From the NCBI GenBank assembly GCA_017430725.1, contig JAFRMK010000002.1, positions 33,971-97,970 on the forward strand: a DNA stretch of 64,000 bases, written 5' to 3'. Numbering within the stretch: position 1 is the first letter of the stretch; every line of letters begins with the position of its first letter. Position numbers and translations under genes: made by a program. Under the pieces are notes generated by a model that saw only the letters and a list, made by a program, of their open reading frames with translations, had not been told where the DNA came from and searched no databases. Source of the stretch: Candidatus Saccharimonadota bacterium. Lineage in GTDB: Bacteria; Patescibacteriota; Saccharimonadia; Saccharimonadales; Saccharimonadaceae. Of this stretch, positions 1 to 9,557 are shown in pieces.

Positions 1-50
1 GCGAGTTTGGTGAGAAATGGTTGGGCGAGTTCGGCTTTTTGATAATTCAT
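1..50 (-). CDS. Partial CDS, N-terminus only, unknown product
   Basis: An ATG at 50 opens a minus-strand frame that runs off the left edge. Only about 16 residues are visible (MNYQKAELAQPF then TKL), too few to identify. The start is supported by a TATAGT -10 box at 57-62, six bases upstream of the ATG, the same leaderless arrangement seen at many genes in this window. No Shine-Dalgarno sequence precedes it. It lies in the same direction as lysS, which is upstream. Confidence 0.5.
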   Translation of the reverse strand, partial: MNYQKAELAQPFLTKL

Positions 51-113
51 GGCCCTACTATAGCCCAGCCAGCTGTCGCGAAAAAGCACGAGTGCAATGA
101 TTCTGAAACAAAA

Positions 114-1544
114 CTAGTTTTCGCGGCGCATTGGTGGGAACGGTACGCCTTCGCGCGCACTCACGCCCTCAAACAGCCAGAAGTTGCGCTCGGAATTGCC
201 CCAGCCGCAAGTGGGCGGCATGCCATACTCCAGCATCTCGACAAAGTCCATGTCGAGCATCTGCGCCTCGGTGTCGCCGGCATCGCGCATCGCCTGTTGG
301 CGTTGGAAGCGCTCGAGCTGGTCGAGAGGGTCATTTAGTTCGGAAAAACCGTTGCCCATCTCGGTGCCGAAGATAATGGGATGGAAGCGTTCGGTGACGC
401 GAGGGTCAGCGGCGTGTTTTTTGGCAAGAGGTGAAAGCTCGACCGGCTCATGAACCAACCAAAATGGCCCTGCGGAGTCTTTTCGGATAATCTTCCAGAG
501 GTAGTCTAACAAACGTGACGCTTCGGCGTTTTCGTCAAATTTGGCTTTGTGCTGTCGGAGAATTTGTTTAATCTGCTCGACATCAGGATTAAAGACGTCT
601 ACGTCGAAACGTTCTTTGATAATATCGGCAAAACTAATTTTCGGCCATTCGCAATCGAGATCGACTTTCATGCCGTCACGTTCAAACTGGAGCGTCCCCC
701 AGGTTTCTTTGCAGACATATTTAATCATCTCCTCGTAGAGCGCCATACCCTCCTCGTAGTCCTGATAGGCGCAGTATGATTCCATCGCAACATGCTCCGG
801 TAGATGCTCTTCGTCCATCCCCTCATTACGAAAACGCGGGCCAATATCGTAGACACGCTCATAGCCACCGCCAATCAGACGCTTCAGCGGCAATTCGTGC
901 GAAATGCGCAAATAGAAATCCTGGTCCAGGGCATCCATATGTGTCACGAATGGATTGGCGTCGGCACCACCAGTCGTAACTTCTAGGACGGGGATGTTTA
1001 TTTCAATAAAGCCGTGATCATTGAGGAATTGGCGCGTGGCGGTCCAAAATTTTGAGCGCCGGATGAAACGTTCGCGCACTTCAGGATTAACCGCCATGTC
1101 GACATAGCGCCGACGCAAGCGCTCTTCTTTGTTGGTGAAGCCATCACGCCCCGGCAATGGCCGCAAGGCTTTCGTGAGGATACGCGGCGCCGGGCAAAAT
1201 ACGGAAATTTCATCCGTCTTGGTCTTGCCGACCTGTCCGGTGGCTTCTAGAAAATCGCCGGTATCAAGATTTTTCGTGAATTTAGCAGCCTCATCCTTTA
1301 GGAAAACTTGGATTTGGCCAGAATCGTCGGCAATCACCACAAATGCCAATTTCCCAAAACTGCGGATACTGACAATGCGCCCCGCAACACAAACTTCGTG
1401 GTCGGCAAATGCACCGTAGTCGGCCAAAATGTCGCCAATCTTGGTGTTGCGGTTTGAGTGCGCCGGATAGGGGTCAATCCCCGCTTCGCGCAAGTTGTTT
1501 AGTTTGCGAATTCTTTCGTCACGAAAATCTTTTAGCGTTGCCAT
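114..1544 (-). CDS. lysS: Lysine--tRNA ligase (class II)
   Basis: LysRS charges tRNA-Lys with lysine in the cytoplasm. The 476-residue protein has an N-terminal OB-fold anticodon-binding domain (about residues 50-145, with VAGRIVSIRSFGKLAFVVI) followed by the class II catalytic core. Motif 2 is seen around FRNEGMDEEHLPEH and motif 3 near the C-terminus in the GWGNSERNFWLFEG stretch, although the terminus is a little divergent from the usual GLGIGIDR form. Length is close to the family norm of about 490-505. The start ATG lies 7 nt after a TATGAT -10 box, so the mRNA is probably leaderless. greA lies 47 nt upstream on the same strand. Confidence 0.93.
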   Translation of the reverse strand: MATLKDFRDERIRKLNNLREAGIDPYPAHSNRNTKIGDILADYGAFADHEVCVAGRIVSIRSFGKLAFVVIADDSGQIQVFLKDEAAKFTKNLDTGDFLEATGQVGKTKTDEISVFCPAPRILTKALRPLPGRDGFTNKEERLRRRYVDMAVNPEVRERFIRRSKFWTATRQFLNDHGFIEINIPVLEVTTGGADANPFVTHMDALDQDFYLRISHELPLKRLIGGGYERVYDIGPRFRNEGMDEEHLPEHVAMESYCAYQDYEEGMALYEEMIKYVCKETWGTLQFERDGMKVDLDCEWPKISFADIIKERFDVDVFNPDVEQIKQILRQHKAKFDENAEASRLLDYLWKIIRKDSAGPFWLVHEPVELSPLAKKHAADPRVTERFHPIIFGTEMGNGFSELNDPLDQLERFQRQQAMRDAGDTEAQMLDMDFVEMLEYGMPPTCGWGNSERNFWLFEGVSAREGVPFPPMRREN

Positions 1545-1591
1545 ATCTTAAATCATAACATATTTTGACGGATTGGCCAACGTGAGCTGGT

Positions 1592-2038
1592 TTAGTTGAT
1601 TTCGGTTATCTTGAAGCTTTTGCCGTTGGGCAACGTGACTTCTTCGCCGACTTTTTTGCCAATAATGGCGCGACCGATTGGTGACTCGTCGCTAATTTTG
1701 CCTTCGAGCGGGTTGGCCTCAACGGCGCCGACAAGAGTATAGGTGTTGGTTTTTGCGCCAGAAGCAAGTGTCACCACACTGCCCATGCCAACCTTGGTGC
1801 GACGTCCGCCGCGAATGATTTTGGCATGCAATAAAATATCTTCAATTTCCTGGATTCTGCCCTCAACGACTTTTTGTTCGCCGCGCGCGGCGCTGTAGTC
1901 CTCGTTCTCACTGAGGTCGCCATAAGAGCGTGCAGTGGCGATTTTTTCGGCCAGTTCTGGGCGACGAGCCTTGAGAGCCTCCAGTTCGGCCTCGAGCGCT
2001 TTTTTGCCAGCAGAAGTGATACTGATTGTCTTTGCCAT
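1592..2038 (-). CDS. greA: Transcription elongation factor GreA
   Basis: GreA rescues backtracked RNA polymerase by stimulating cleavage of the 3' end of the transcript. The 148-residue protein has the usual N-terminal coiled coil (residues about 10-75), with the acidic tip SYGDLSENEDYSAA that reaches the polymerase active site. A C-terminal FKBP-like domain holds the conserved SPIGRAIIGKKVGEEV segment. Length is typical (about 155-160). It sits between proS and lysS, all on the minus strand, so it may share transcripts with them. Confidence 0.95.
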   Translation of the reverse strand: MAKTISITSAGKKALEAELEALKARRPELAEKIATARSYGDLSENEDYSAARGEQKVVEGRIQEIEDILLHAKIIRGGRRTKVGMGSVVTLASGAKTNTYTLVGAVEANPLEGKISDESPIGRAIIGKKVGEEVTLPNGKSFKITEIN

Positions 2039-2094
2039 ATTAAACCTATCTCCTGCCCCCTTTCAGGGCCTGCTGTATTAACTAATAAAAATGT

Positions 2095-3330
2095 CTAAAC
2101 TAGTTTATTGGTAAAGTCGGCGATTGTCAATAGCTCAACGTCGCCGGTCTTGCGATTTTTCAGCTCGATTTTACCGTCTGCGAGAGTTTTGTCGCTCACC
2201 ACGACGCGATACGGAATGCCCATCAGGTCCGCATCGGCGAACTTCTCGCCGTTTCGCGCAGTGTCGCGGTCGTCCCAAATGATATTTTCAGGGGCTTTAG
2301 CATATAGTTCGGCGCAGACTTTTTGGGCCGCTTCGCCAATACCGATCAGATAATAGCGATAAGGCGCGATTTCGTCTGGCCAACACAGGCCGTGTTCGTC
2401 TGAAAGGTTTTCGGCAATTACGCCCATTACGCGGCTGGGGCCGATGCCATAACTGCCCATAAAGACCTGTTGGCGGACGCCATTTTCGTCATTAAAACAT
2501 AAATCGAGCGCTTCCGAGAAGCGATAGCCGAGCGTAAAGATGTTACCAACTTCGGCAGACTTGTGCTGTTCGAGTTTAGTTTTGTCGAGACCGAGCTCGC
2601 GAATTGTGTCATCGTTGTAGACTTCTTCATTGATGGCGATACCTTTTTCGCGGTCGAGATAAATCGTATCTTCGCCGACTTCACAGAGCGTCTGGAACTC
2701 ATCGCTAAACTTGCTGAACGCACCGCCACTGGCAAAAGTGCGAAAGGTGGTATCACCAATGCCGAGCCTGGCAAAAATCTTCTGATAGGCCGCGGCGCAG
2801 CGTTCATAGAATTCATCGTGCTCGGCGCGATTTTTCGAAAAACTGTACAGGTCTTTCATCATAAATTCGCGCGTGCGCAGAATGCCAGATTTGGCGCGCA
2901 ACTCATTGCGGAATTTAGTTTGAAATTGATAGGCATAAACTGGCAGATCTTTGTAGCTCGAAATGTATCCTTGCATCAAGCGAGTAATGGGTTCCTCGTG
3001 TGTAGGCGCCAGGCCAAGCTCGCCGCCTGCATTCAGCTTCGTTTTAAACCAGACATCGAGTACGCTGTCGTCCCAACGTCCGCTTGATTCCCAAACGGAC
3101 TTATTCTGCAACGCCGTCAGGCGTAGCTCTTCGGCGCCGAGCGCATCCATTTCTTCCCTGATAACTTGCATGATGTTTTCCAGAACGCGCATGCCCTGTG
3201 GCAGAAAATCATAAACTCCAGCCAGTTCTTTATAGATAAAACCGGCTTGCAGCAGTAGTTTTGCACTGCGGCTTGTCTCGTCATTGGGGACGGTCTTCGT
3301 CGTCTTGGCAAATGATTGACTTCTTTTCAT
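2095..3330 (-). CDS. proS: Proline--tRNA ligase, short form without editing insert
   Basis: ProRS charges tRNA-Pro. The 411-residue protein has class II motif 1 (LLQAGFIYKELAGVYDFLPQGMRV), motif 2 (RNELRAKSGILRTREFMMKD) and motif 3 (GSYGIGPSRVMGV), then an anticodon-binding domain. It is much shorter than the roughly 570-residue bacterial form because the YbaK-like editing insertion between motifs 2 and 3 is missing. Mischarged Ala-tRNA-Pro would then need a separate trans-editing protein, and none is seen here. The ATG follows a TAGAAT -10 box by 6 nt, so the transcript is probably leaderless. Confidence 0.94.
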   Translation of the reverse strand: MKRSQSFAKTTKTVPNDETSRSAKLLLQAGFIYKELAGVYDFLPQGMRVLENIMQVIREEMDALGAEELRLTALQNKSVWESSGRWDDSVLDVWFKTKLNAGGELGLAPTHEEPITRLMQGYISSYKDLPVYAYQFQTKFRNELRAKSGILRTREFMMKDLYSFSKNRAEHDEFYERCAAAYQKIFARLGIGDTTFRTFASGGAFSKFSDEFQTLCEVGEDTIYLDREKGIAINEEVYNDDTIRELGLDKTKLEQHKSAEVGNIFTLGYRFSEALDLCFNDENGVRQQVFMGSYGIGPSRVMGVIAENLSDEHGLCWPDEIAPYRYYLIGIGEAAQKVCAELYAKAPENIIWDDRDTARNGEKFADADLMGIPYRVVVSDKTLADGKIELKNRKTGDVELLTIADFTNKLV

Positions 3331-3358
3331 ACTTAGATTCTAGCACAAGATGAGCGAA

Positions 3359-5605
3359 CTAGGCGCAGCGCTCGTCGTATTCTTCCATCGAGCTGATAAG
3401 CACCTCGCGCGCCCGGTTGCCGCCTGGAGGTGGCGATACAACGCCCATTTCTTCCAAATCATCAATGATTGATGCAGCGCGACCAAAACCGATATGCATC
3501 TTACGCTGCAAAAGTGTCGTGGAGATTTTCTGGCTCTGAACGGCGATTTCGGCGGCCTGACGGTGGTCGTCATTAGAACCACTGCTCTCGAAGCCTCCGC
3601 CCGATGCGCCGGCGACCTGGACCTGTTGCGTCAAGACGGCCTCAACATATTGCGGTTCGCCTTGTTCGCGAAGGAATTTAACGATTTTGTTGATTTCCTT
3701 TTCGCTGACAAAAGCACTTTGTGCACGACGTGGCGAGGACATCTTACGCGTCATGTAGAGCAAATCGCCCATACCGATGAGCTTTTCGGCGCCGGCACGG
3801 TCGAGCGCCACGCGCGACTGAGTCTGTTCAACGACCTTGAGCACGATGCGGCTCGGAATATTGGCCTTAATTGAAGTCGTGATAATATCGGCCTTTGGAT
3901 ACTGGGTTGCGATGACGAGAATAATGCCGGCAGCACGCGCCTTGGCGGCGATACGTGCCAACATCGCTTCAATTTCTTTGCCGCCCGGCTTGGCCTTGAT
4001 GAAATCCTGCAACTCATCGAACGCAATGACGATGTATGGCAGTTTTTGGCGTGGCTCTTCAGCGTCGTCTGGCGCTTCTTCGGGTGCCGTCGCGGCAGCT
4101 TTGCGCTGCTCTTCGGCAACTTTGGCATTGTAGCTGGCAATGTTCTGTACGCCATAATCACGCATCAGCTTCAGCCGATATTCCATCTGGTCGGTGGCCC
4201 ACTTGAGTACGCTTAGCGTGCTCTTAACGTCTTCGACGATGGGTGTCAGTAAATGCGGAACATCATCATAAAGACCGAACTCCAAGTGTTTTGGGTCGAT
4301 GAGGATAAGGCGCAAATCGGCCGGAGAGTTGTGATACAGGAGAGATATCAACATAGAATGAATTGTGACCGATTTACCAGAACCGGTGGTACCGGCAATT
4401 AACACGTGTGGCATGTCTGCGAGGTCGAGCACGACCGAGTTGCCGTCATTGTCGCGCCCCAAAGCGAAGGCCATGCTCTTGTTGGCCGATAGTTCTTCCC
4501 AGTTGTTTGAGCTGAGGATTTCGCGTAAGCCAACTGTGGCCGGTTTCATATTTGGCACTTCAACGCCAATGATACTGCGTTCATTGGGTACTGGCGCAAT
4601 GCGCACCGTGCCGTTGTCGCCCACGCCCAAAGCCATTGTCAGCTCTTCACTCATTGAGGTCATGCGCGAAATCTTGACGCCCGCCGGAGGAGTGACGCGA
4701 TATTGCGTAACGCTTGGCCCGACAATCGCATCGCCAACTTTTACGTCGATGCCGAATTCGCCAAATTTTTCACGGATGATGTCGGCGACTTTTTGTGGGT
4801 CACCGGGGTCAGCCTTGTTAGTGCGCCGACTTAACAGGTCGAGAGTCGGAAACTTCCAGTCTTCGGTGTTAACCATCGACAACGACTGTTTACTGTCGTC
4901 TTTGCCGGTGGCCTCGCTGACTTTTTTGAGCAGATTGGCGCGCTTTTTGTCCTCCTTCTCTTCCACATCGGCGTTATTGACGATATTTAGCTTGCCGCTG
5001 TGGCTGGCGGATACGTCAGCAGCGACCGCCTTTGCGCCGCTATTGCGTCGCATGACGCGCGCATTGGCTTTGTCTTCCTCGGTCTTGCCGACAGCAAAGA
5101 GCCGACCAATCTTACGGAACAGCGCCGCTGGCGTCTCGGCATACATAAAAAGCGCCGTGACGAGTATTAATACGATATAGATAAAATAGGCGATGCCACC
5201 TGCGACGAGCTTCAGCATGAGACTGTTTAGGAGCGTGCCGACGAAGCCGCCATGCGGCACAGCCGTGCCGTGCGAACTGATGCCGAAGATACCGGCAAAC
5301 CACAGGACGATGAGAAACGATGCAATCCAGACGCTGGCGTCAAGACGATTTCCGTCGGTGCGAAAAATCATCACCGCAAGATAGACCAGAACCAACGGCA
5401 GCGTGAAGGTAGCATAGCCGATGGCCATCAGCAGAAAATCCTGCGCATTATTGAGGGCGACTCCGCCCTGCCCAAACCAGGCTGCGACCAAAATGACCGC
5501 CAGCGCGAGCATGAGTACGGCGCCAATTTGATGCCAAAAACCCCCAGGTAACTCACGATGGTTTACTTCTGCGGGTTTTTTGCGTTGCGTGCGTTTTTTC
5601 GCCAT
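3359..5605 (-). CDS. ftsK: DNA translocase FtsK/SpoIIIE
   Basis: FtsK pumps chromosomal DNA through the division septum and helps resolve chromosome dimers. The 748-residue protein has four membrane segments in the first 160 residues, a linker, a RecA-type motor with Walker A GTTGSGKS near residue 405 and Walker B ILIDPKH, and a C-terminal winged-helix gamma domain (RKMHIGFGRAASIIDDLEEMG) that reads KOPS-type sites. I chose the internal ATG (MAKKRTQRKK) over the longer frame because a TATTAT -10 box sits 6 nt upstream of it and the extra six residues would lie in the promoter. A basic stretch rich in K and R follows the start. Confidence 0.95.
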   Translation of the reverse strand: MAKKRTQRKKPAEVNHRELPGGFWHQIGAVLMLALAVILVAAWFGQGGVALNNAQDFLLMAIGYATFTLPLVLVYLAVMIFRTDGNRLDASVWIASFLIVLWFAGIFGISSHGTAVPHGGFVGTLLNSLMLKLVAGGIAYFIYIVLILVTALFMYAETPAALFRKIGRLFAVGKTEEDKANARVMRRNSGAKAVAADVSASHSGKLNIVNNADVEEKEDKKRANLLKKVSEATGKDDSKQSLSMVNTEDWKFPTLDLLSRRTNKADPGDPQKVADIIREKFGEFGIDVKVGDAIVGPSVTQYRVTPPAGVKISRMTSMSEELTMALGVGDNGTVRIAPVPNERSIIGVEVPNMKPATVGLREILSSNNWEELSANKSMAFALGRDNDGNSVVLDLADMPHVLIAGTTGSGKSVTIHSMLISLLYHNSPADLRLILIDPKHLEFGLYDDVPHLLTPIVEDVKSTLSVLKWATDQMEYRLKLMRDYGVQNIASYNAKVAEEQRKAAATAPEEAPDDAEEPRQKLPYIVIAFDELQDFIKAKPGGKEIEAMLARIAAKARAAGIILVIATQYPKADIITTSIKANIPSRIVLKVVEQTQSRVALDRAGAEKLIGMGDLLYMTRKMSSPRRAQSAFVSEKEINKIVKFLREQGEPQYVEAVLTQQVQVAGASGGGFESSGSNDDHRQAAEIAVQSQKISTTLLQRKMHIGFGRAASIIDDLEEMGVVSPPPGGNRAREVLISSMEEYDERCA

Positions 5606-5644
5606 ATTTCTATAATAGCACACAAATAGGGATAGAGCTCATAC

Positions 5645-6343
5645 CTATTGTTTGAAATAATCTGGCAAGTAGCTGTCTAGATCTGACCAATCGGTCATAC
5701 CACGACTTTGGTGAAGATTGATGATAAGCGAGATGAAAATCATGGCAAAGCCGGCGATAGCAATTCCGAGCGCCACAAAACGCATCACGCTCAGATACTT
5801 CGCATCGCCTTTGGCGATTTTGCCACCGATAAAGCACATCGCTATCGAGGCGCAGGCCAGTAGCAAGTTACTGACGAAGTTGCTCCCCCAGAGCGCGCCC
5901 TGGCTGAAACCATAATCTTTTCGACCAATCGACAAAAGTGAATACAGCGCAATAGCGACCAAATTCACGCAGAAAATGGCGCCGACGACAGCAAAGACTT
6001 TGGCGACTTTTTGCCAACTTTGCTTCATCGCATCAACGCTAACGACTTTACGCACGGTCGCCATACCGAGGACTGCGCATAGTAGCGCCGCGAGCGATAT
6101 TACGAGACTATTGTCGACCGGCCCAAGATTTGAGCCAAGAAAGGCGCCCAGAAACGGAATATTGAAGCCCCATTTGCCGTCCGTAAAATTTGAAATGGCG
6201 GACATAACGGCACTAAAGCCGAAGAAACAGGCGAAGGCGGTCGCGAATGCATTGATGGCGGTCGCCTTCTTGTTGTCGATTTTGATTTTAGGTAGCTTAA
6301 CGCTGTCAACTACCGATGAAGCTGATTTTTCTTCTTTTGACAT
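5645..6343 (-). CDS. Polytopic membrane protein, unknown function
   Basis: I do not recognise the family. The 232-residue protein has a charged, cytoplasm-like N-terminus (MSKEEKSASS) and about five hydrophobic segments, near residues 30-52, 76-97, 114-137, 153-174 and 186-208, then a short polar tail. The ATG at 6343 has GGAG seven bases upstream (AAATGGAG) and is preferred to the GTG two codons earlier. An extended -10 (TGCTATAAT) lies about 30 nt upstream in the gap to pnp, so it probably has its own promoter. Confidence 0.7.
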   Translation of the reverse strand: MSKEEKSASSVVDSVKLPKIKIDNKKATAINAFATAFACFFGFSAVMSAISNFTDGKWGFNIPFLGAFLGSNLGPVDNSLVISLAALLCAVLGMATVRKVVSVDAMKQSWQKVAKVFAVVGAIFCVNLVAIALYSLLSIGRKDYGFSQGALWGSNFVSNLLLACASIAMCFIGGKIAKGDAKYLSVMRFVALGIAIAGFAMIFISLIINLHQSRGMTDWSDLDSYLPDYFKQ

Positions 6344-6403
6344 ATACACTCCATTTAGCTTTTGCTTTATATAAATTATAGCAAATGGAGTAAGCTTTTT
6401 GCA

Positions 6404-8587
6404 CTATTCTTGCGGCACGCGGCGCATGGAAAGGCTGAGGCGCCCCTTGTCGTCAATGGCATCAAGTCGAACTTTTACGCTGTCGCCAACCTTCAGAACG
6501 TCTTCTACCTTCGCGAGACGCTTCTCGGATATTTGCGATATGTGCAACATGCCATCGATGCCAGGCAGGATATTCACGAATGCGCCAAAGTCTTTAATTG
6601 AGACGACGGTACCTTGATAAATCTTGCCGACCTCCGGTTCTTCGACCAGCGATTTTACCCAGGCGAGCGCTTTCTCGATTGAGGCGCCGTCTACGGCAGA
6701 AATAGTGACCAGACCGTCGTCGCCGATATTGATTTCCGTGTGCGTTTCGGAGGTGATTTTATTGATGGTTTCACCGCCCTTACCAATGATGGAACCGATT
6801 TTATCAGGATGAACCTTGAGCTTTTCAATGCGCGGCGCATAGGGGCTGAGTTTTTCGCGCGGCCCAGGCAATACGCTCAACATGTGCTCCATGATAAACA
6901 TCCGGCCGGCGTGGGCTTTTTCGATGGCCTCGGCCAAAACCTTAATCGGCAAACCGTGGACTTTCATGTCCATTTGCAGAGCCGTGATGCCCTCGGATGT
7001 ACCAGTGACCTTGAAGTCCATATCGCCCGCAAAGTCCTCTGCGTCCATCAAGTCGGTCAGGACGTAGGGCTTGTCGCCATCCATCATCAGACCCATCGCA
7101 ACGCCTGCGACCGGTCGCTTCAGCGGAACGCCCGCGTCCATCAATGCGAGGCATGAGCTACAGGTAGCGGCCATGGAAGTAGAACCGTTTTGCGACATAA
7201 TTTCGGTGACGCTGCGAATGGCATACGGAAAATCTTCTTCGCTCGGCAGAACCGGGATTAACGCCCGCTCTGCAAGATAGCCGTGGCCAATTTCGCGACG
7301 ACCGGGGCTGCCCAATCGCCCAACTTCGCCGACTGTATAGCTGGGGGCGTTGTAGTGATGCATGTAGCGACGCGTACCATCGGTTACCTCCATCGTGTCG
7401 ACTAGCTGCGCATAGCTGAGTGGAGCTAGCGTGACAATGTTCATGGCCTGCGTGACGCCGCGGGTGAACAGACTGGAGCCGTGTGTACGAGGCAGAATTC
7501 CGACCTGAGAGCTGAGCGGGCGCACTTCGTCGAGCTTGCGGCCGTCAGGGCGAATGCCATCTTCGATAATGTGTTTGCGAACGTCTTTCTTGACGGCAAG
7601 CTCGAAGGCCTCGCTATAGTCGGCACGAAAATGCTCGTCATAGTATTGCGTGCGCGTAGTCATCTTTTCTTCTTCGCTCATTTTTGCGGTAATGCCGGCT
7701 TCTTCATCGGTGATTTCTTGCGAGAATTCATCGTGCATCTGCCACTTGATCTCGTCAATTAGGTGATTGCGCTCGACGGCATCCTGCGTACGCAGCTCGT
7801 CGCCCAATTTTCCTTTCATCCAGGCGTCGACTTTGGCCTGAACCTCTTCGCTCGGCAGCACCAGGCTATATTCCTGTTCGGTGACGCCGACTTTTTCGCG
7901 TAGCTCGTTTTGGAGCTTAATGGCCGGCTGAATCATCTTCAGGCCCCATTCCAGGCCGCCAATAATCACGTCTTCAGAGACCTCATTGGCGCCAGCTTCG
8001 ACCATCGTGATACCGTCGGCTTTGCCGGCGACAACTAAATCGAGATCTGATGCTTCGCGCTGTTCCGGCGAGAGAAAGGCCTGGTATTCGCCATTTACGC
8101 GACCGATGCGCAGACCAGCAATTGGCCCATCAAACGGCACGCCGGCCAGCATCAGGGCGCTGGAGGCGGCAATCATCGCGACCATGTCCGGGCGGAAGCT
8201 GGGGTCCATCGAAAGGACGGTGGCGACGACTTGGACTTCTTGGCGATAGCCTTTTGGAAATAGCGGCCGAATCGGGCGGTCAATTAAGCGACCAATCAGC
8301 ACGGCATTGTCGGACGGGCGCCCTTCGCGCTTGATAAATTTACTGCTGCTGATTTTGCCAGAAGCATAGTATTTTTCTTCGTAATCAATCGATAGCGGAA
8401 AGAAGTCTTGCACGACCGGCTTGGTGCCGACCACGACCGAGCCAAGCACGACCGTATCGCCGTAGCTGACTAGGACCGACGAGGTGGTGCGAAAACCGAC
8501 ACGATTCACCTCGAGCGTGAGCGGACGCCCACAAAAATCCGTTTCCACTTTGACTACATGTTTACCACTTGGATTAATAATCTCCAT
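6404..8587 (-). CDS. pnp: Polyribonucleotide nucleotidyltransferase (PNPase)
   Basis: PNPase degrades RNA 3'-to-5' by phosphorolysis. The 727-residue protein has two RNase PH domains (FCGRPLTLEVNRVGFRTTSSV at the start; second core with RPLSSQVGILPRTHGSSLF), a KH domain (HPDKIGSIIGKGGETINKI) and a C-terminal S1 domain (GKIYQGTVVSIKDFGAFVNI). The ATG at 8587 has GAAAGGAAAT directly upstream and starts the conserved MEIINPSGKHVV segment, so the 22 extra N-terminal codons of the open frame are rejected. An extended -10 (TGGTATAAT) lies about 100 nt upstream, leaving a fairly long leader. PNPase is autoregulated through its leader in other bacteria, but nothing in the sequence shows that here. 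Confidence 0.96.
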   Translation of the reverse strand: MEIINPSGKHVVKVETDFCGRPLTLEVNRVGFRTTSSVLVSYGDTVVLGSVVVGTKPVVQDFFPLSIDYEEKYYASGKISSSKFIKREGRPSDNAVLIGRLIDRPIRPLFPKGYRQEVQVVATVLSMDPSFRPDMVAMIAASSALMLAGVPFDGPIAGLRIGRVNGEYQAFLSPEQREASDLDLVVAGKADGITMVEAGANEVSEDVIIGGLEWGLKMIQPAIKLQNELREKVGVTEQEYSLVLPSEEVQAKVDAWMKGKLGDELRTQDAVERNHLIDEIKWQMHDEFSQEITDEEAGITAKMSEEEKMTTRTQYYDEHFRADYSEAFELAVKKDVRKHIIEDGIRPDGRKLDEVRPLSSQVGILPRTHGSSLFTRGVTQAMNIVTLAPLSYAQLVDTMEVTDGTRRYMHHYNAPSYTVGEVGRLGSPGRREIGHGYLAERALIPVLPSEEDFPYAIRSVTEIMSQNGSTSMAATCSSCLALMDAGVPLKRPVAGVAMGLMMDGDKPYVLTDLMDAEDFAGDMDFKVTGTSEGITALQMDMKVHGLPIKVLAEAIEKAHAGRMFIMEHMLSVLPGPREKLSPYAPRIEKLKVHPDKIGSIIGKGGETINKITSETHTEINIGDDGLVTISAVDGASIEKALAWVKSLVEEPEVGKIYQGTVVSIKDFGAFVNILPGIDGMLHISQISEKRLAKVEDVLKVGDSVKVRLDAIDDKGRLSLSMRRVPQE

Positions 8588-8703
8588 ATTTCCTTTCTTC
8601 GAGAAAAATAATAAGTATTCGGCGGCGAGAATTCGCCACAAAATATCTATCATTTTTCCCGATAGTTATTGTCTAAAGCAATTATACCACAGCCAAAGTG
8701 CTA

Positions 8704-8732
8704 TTGACTTTTTTAGTGATTTGTAGTATAAT
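8704..8732 (+). promoter_or_regulatory. Sigma-70-type promoter of the 8.8 kb orphan gene
   Basis: TTGACT (8704-8709) and TATAAT (8727-8732) are 17 nt apart, close to consensus. The predicted transcript starts near 8739 and has a leader of about 48 nt with a small hairpin (ACCGT, TTTGT loop, ACGGT). Confidence 0.8.
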
Positions 8733-8786
8733 TAATAAGAACCGTTTTGTACGGTAGCACAATGCCACAGAAAGGGGTTGAAAAAT

Positions 8787-9485
8787 GTGGCGATTACATA
8801 CTGCTCAAGGTCGGTTCTTCGGGTAATGGGATTGCCCGAAGAAGAAATCAAAGAAGCCTTTGAACGCGTACGCGGCACGCGTTACGTGTCCATGGAGCTC
8901 TACGATATAGGTGGAGGCGAGTTTGAAGTCTTCCTCTATCCGTTCAAGGTCCTCGAAGTCTACTTCGAGGGCGCGTCGGATGCGTACTACGTACCCGTCA
9001 GTATCGACATCCCCTATCAGTACAAAATGCTGATTGAGGGGCGGATTCCGCACGACAATCCTTACGGATTGTTATCGACGCGCGAAATCGTAAACGATTT
9101 CTGGATGCCGATCCGAAATGCCGGGAAGAAATCTCGACATGCTGGCAAAAATCCCTGCAAAGGACTGAGCTGCGACGAGAAAAGTGACCTCTCGAAGGTC
9201 ACCTTAACCGTCAGCAGCACGGAACATGGGGGAGAGGCAGTGACTGAGCTGTGTCTTTTTCCAGAGGCCTGGCTCTATGAATCGAAGTTCGGTCTGACTG
9301 GCGAACAGCGCGTCGTGCGCGCGCTGGAAAACGCCACCAGGCTGCTGGGCGAGGAAATCAGGAAGCGCTATGAAGCACAGACGATGTTCTCGCTTAACTC
9401 AGCAGTCACTCTCGACAAAGTCAGCTACGAGCTCTCGACGGAGCTCGAAAATTGTTGCCTCGACATCGAGATTGGGCCCGCCTGA
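8787..9485 (+). CDS. Orphan protein of unknown function (232 aa)
   Basis: No family is recognised. The protein is soluble-looking, rich in charged and aromatic residues, with no signal peptide or membrane segment. It ends in an acidic segment (ELENCCLDIEIGPA), and a middle block carries several Cys, Lys and Ser residues (KNPCKGLSCDEKSD). The start is ambiguous. A strong Shine-Dalgarno sequence (AGAAAGGGG, 8769-8777) points to GTG at 8787. TTG at 8778 is in frame but touches the Shine-Dalgarno directly, and an ATG at 8785 is out of frame and opens only 13 codons. The gene is monocistronic, with a near-consensus promoter and its own terminator, and ends in TGA. Confidence 0.72.
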   Translation: MAITYCSRSVLRVMGLPEEEIKEAFERVRGTRYVSMELYDIGGGEFEVFLYPFKVLEVYFEGASDAYYVPVSIDIPYQYKMLIEGRIPHDNPYGLLSTREIVNDFWMPIRNAGKKSRHAGKNPCKGLSCDEKSDLSKVTLTVSSTEHGGEAVTELCLFPEAWLYESKFGLTGEQRVVRALENATRLLGEEIRKRYEAQTMFSLNSAVTLDKVSYELSTELENCCLDIEIGPA

Positions 9486-9492
9486 GCAACAA

Positions 9493-9522
9493 GCCCAGCC
9501 AAATATGGCTGGGCCTTTTTCT
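9493..9522 (+). terminator. Rho-independent terminator
   Basis: An 8-bp stem GCCCAGCC / GGCTGGGC with a 6-nt loop is followed by CTTTTTCT. It lies just after the TGA of the 8.8 kb orphan gene. Confidence 0.9.
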
Positions 9523-9532
9523 GTGTTCTGAT

Positions 9533-9557
9533 AAAAAAATAACCCCCGGGTGGGGTT
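9533..9557 (-). terminator. Rho-independent terminator of rpsO
   Basis: The inverted repeat AACCCC / GGGGTT (9541-9557) is followed on the minus strand by a run of T (9533-9540). It overlaps the last bases of rpsO and faces the terminator of the convergent orphan gene. Confidence 0.8.

Noticed and set aside
4365..5180. Long plus-strand frame (271 aa) opposite ftsK
   Set aside because: It lies wholly inside the well-supported ftsK gene, has Ser/Arg/Pro-rich shadow composition, no family motif and no ribosome-binding site. Similar shadow frames at 2563-3087, 14314-14901, 25400-26146, 29812-30510 and 38762-39406 were rejected for the same reason.
8778..8826. A separate 13-codon upstream peptide starting at ATG 8785
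   Set aside because: It overlaps the orphan gene's GTG start by chance (ATGTG) and ends within 14 codons. The Shine-Dalgarno serves both starts, but no feature supports a real leader peptide.
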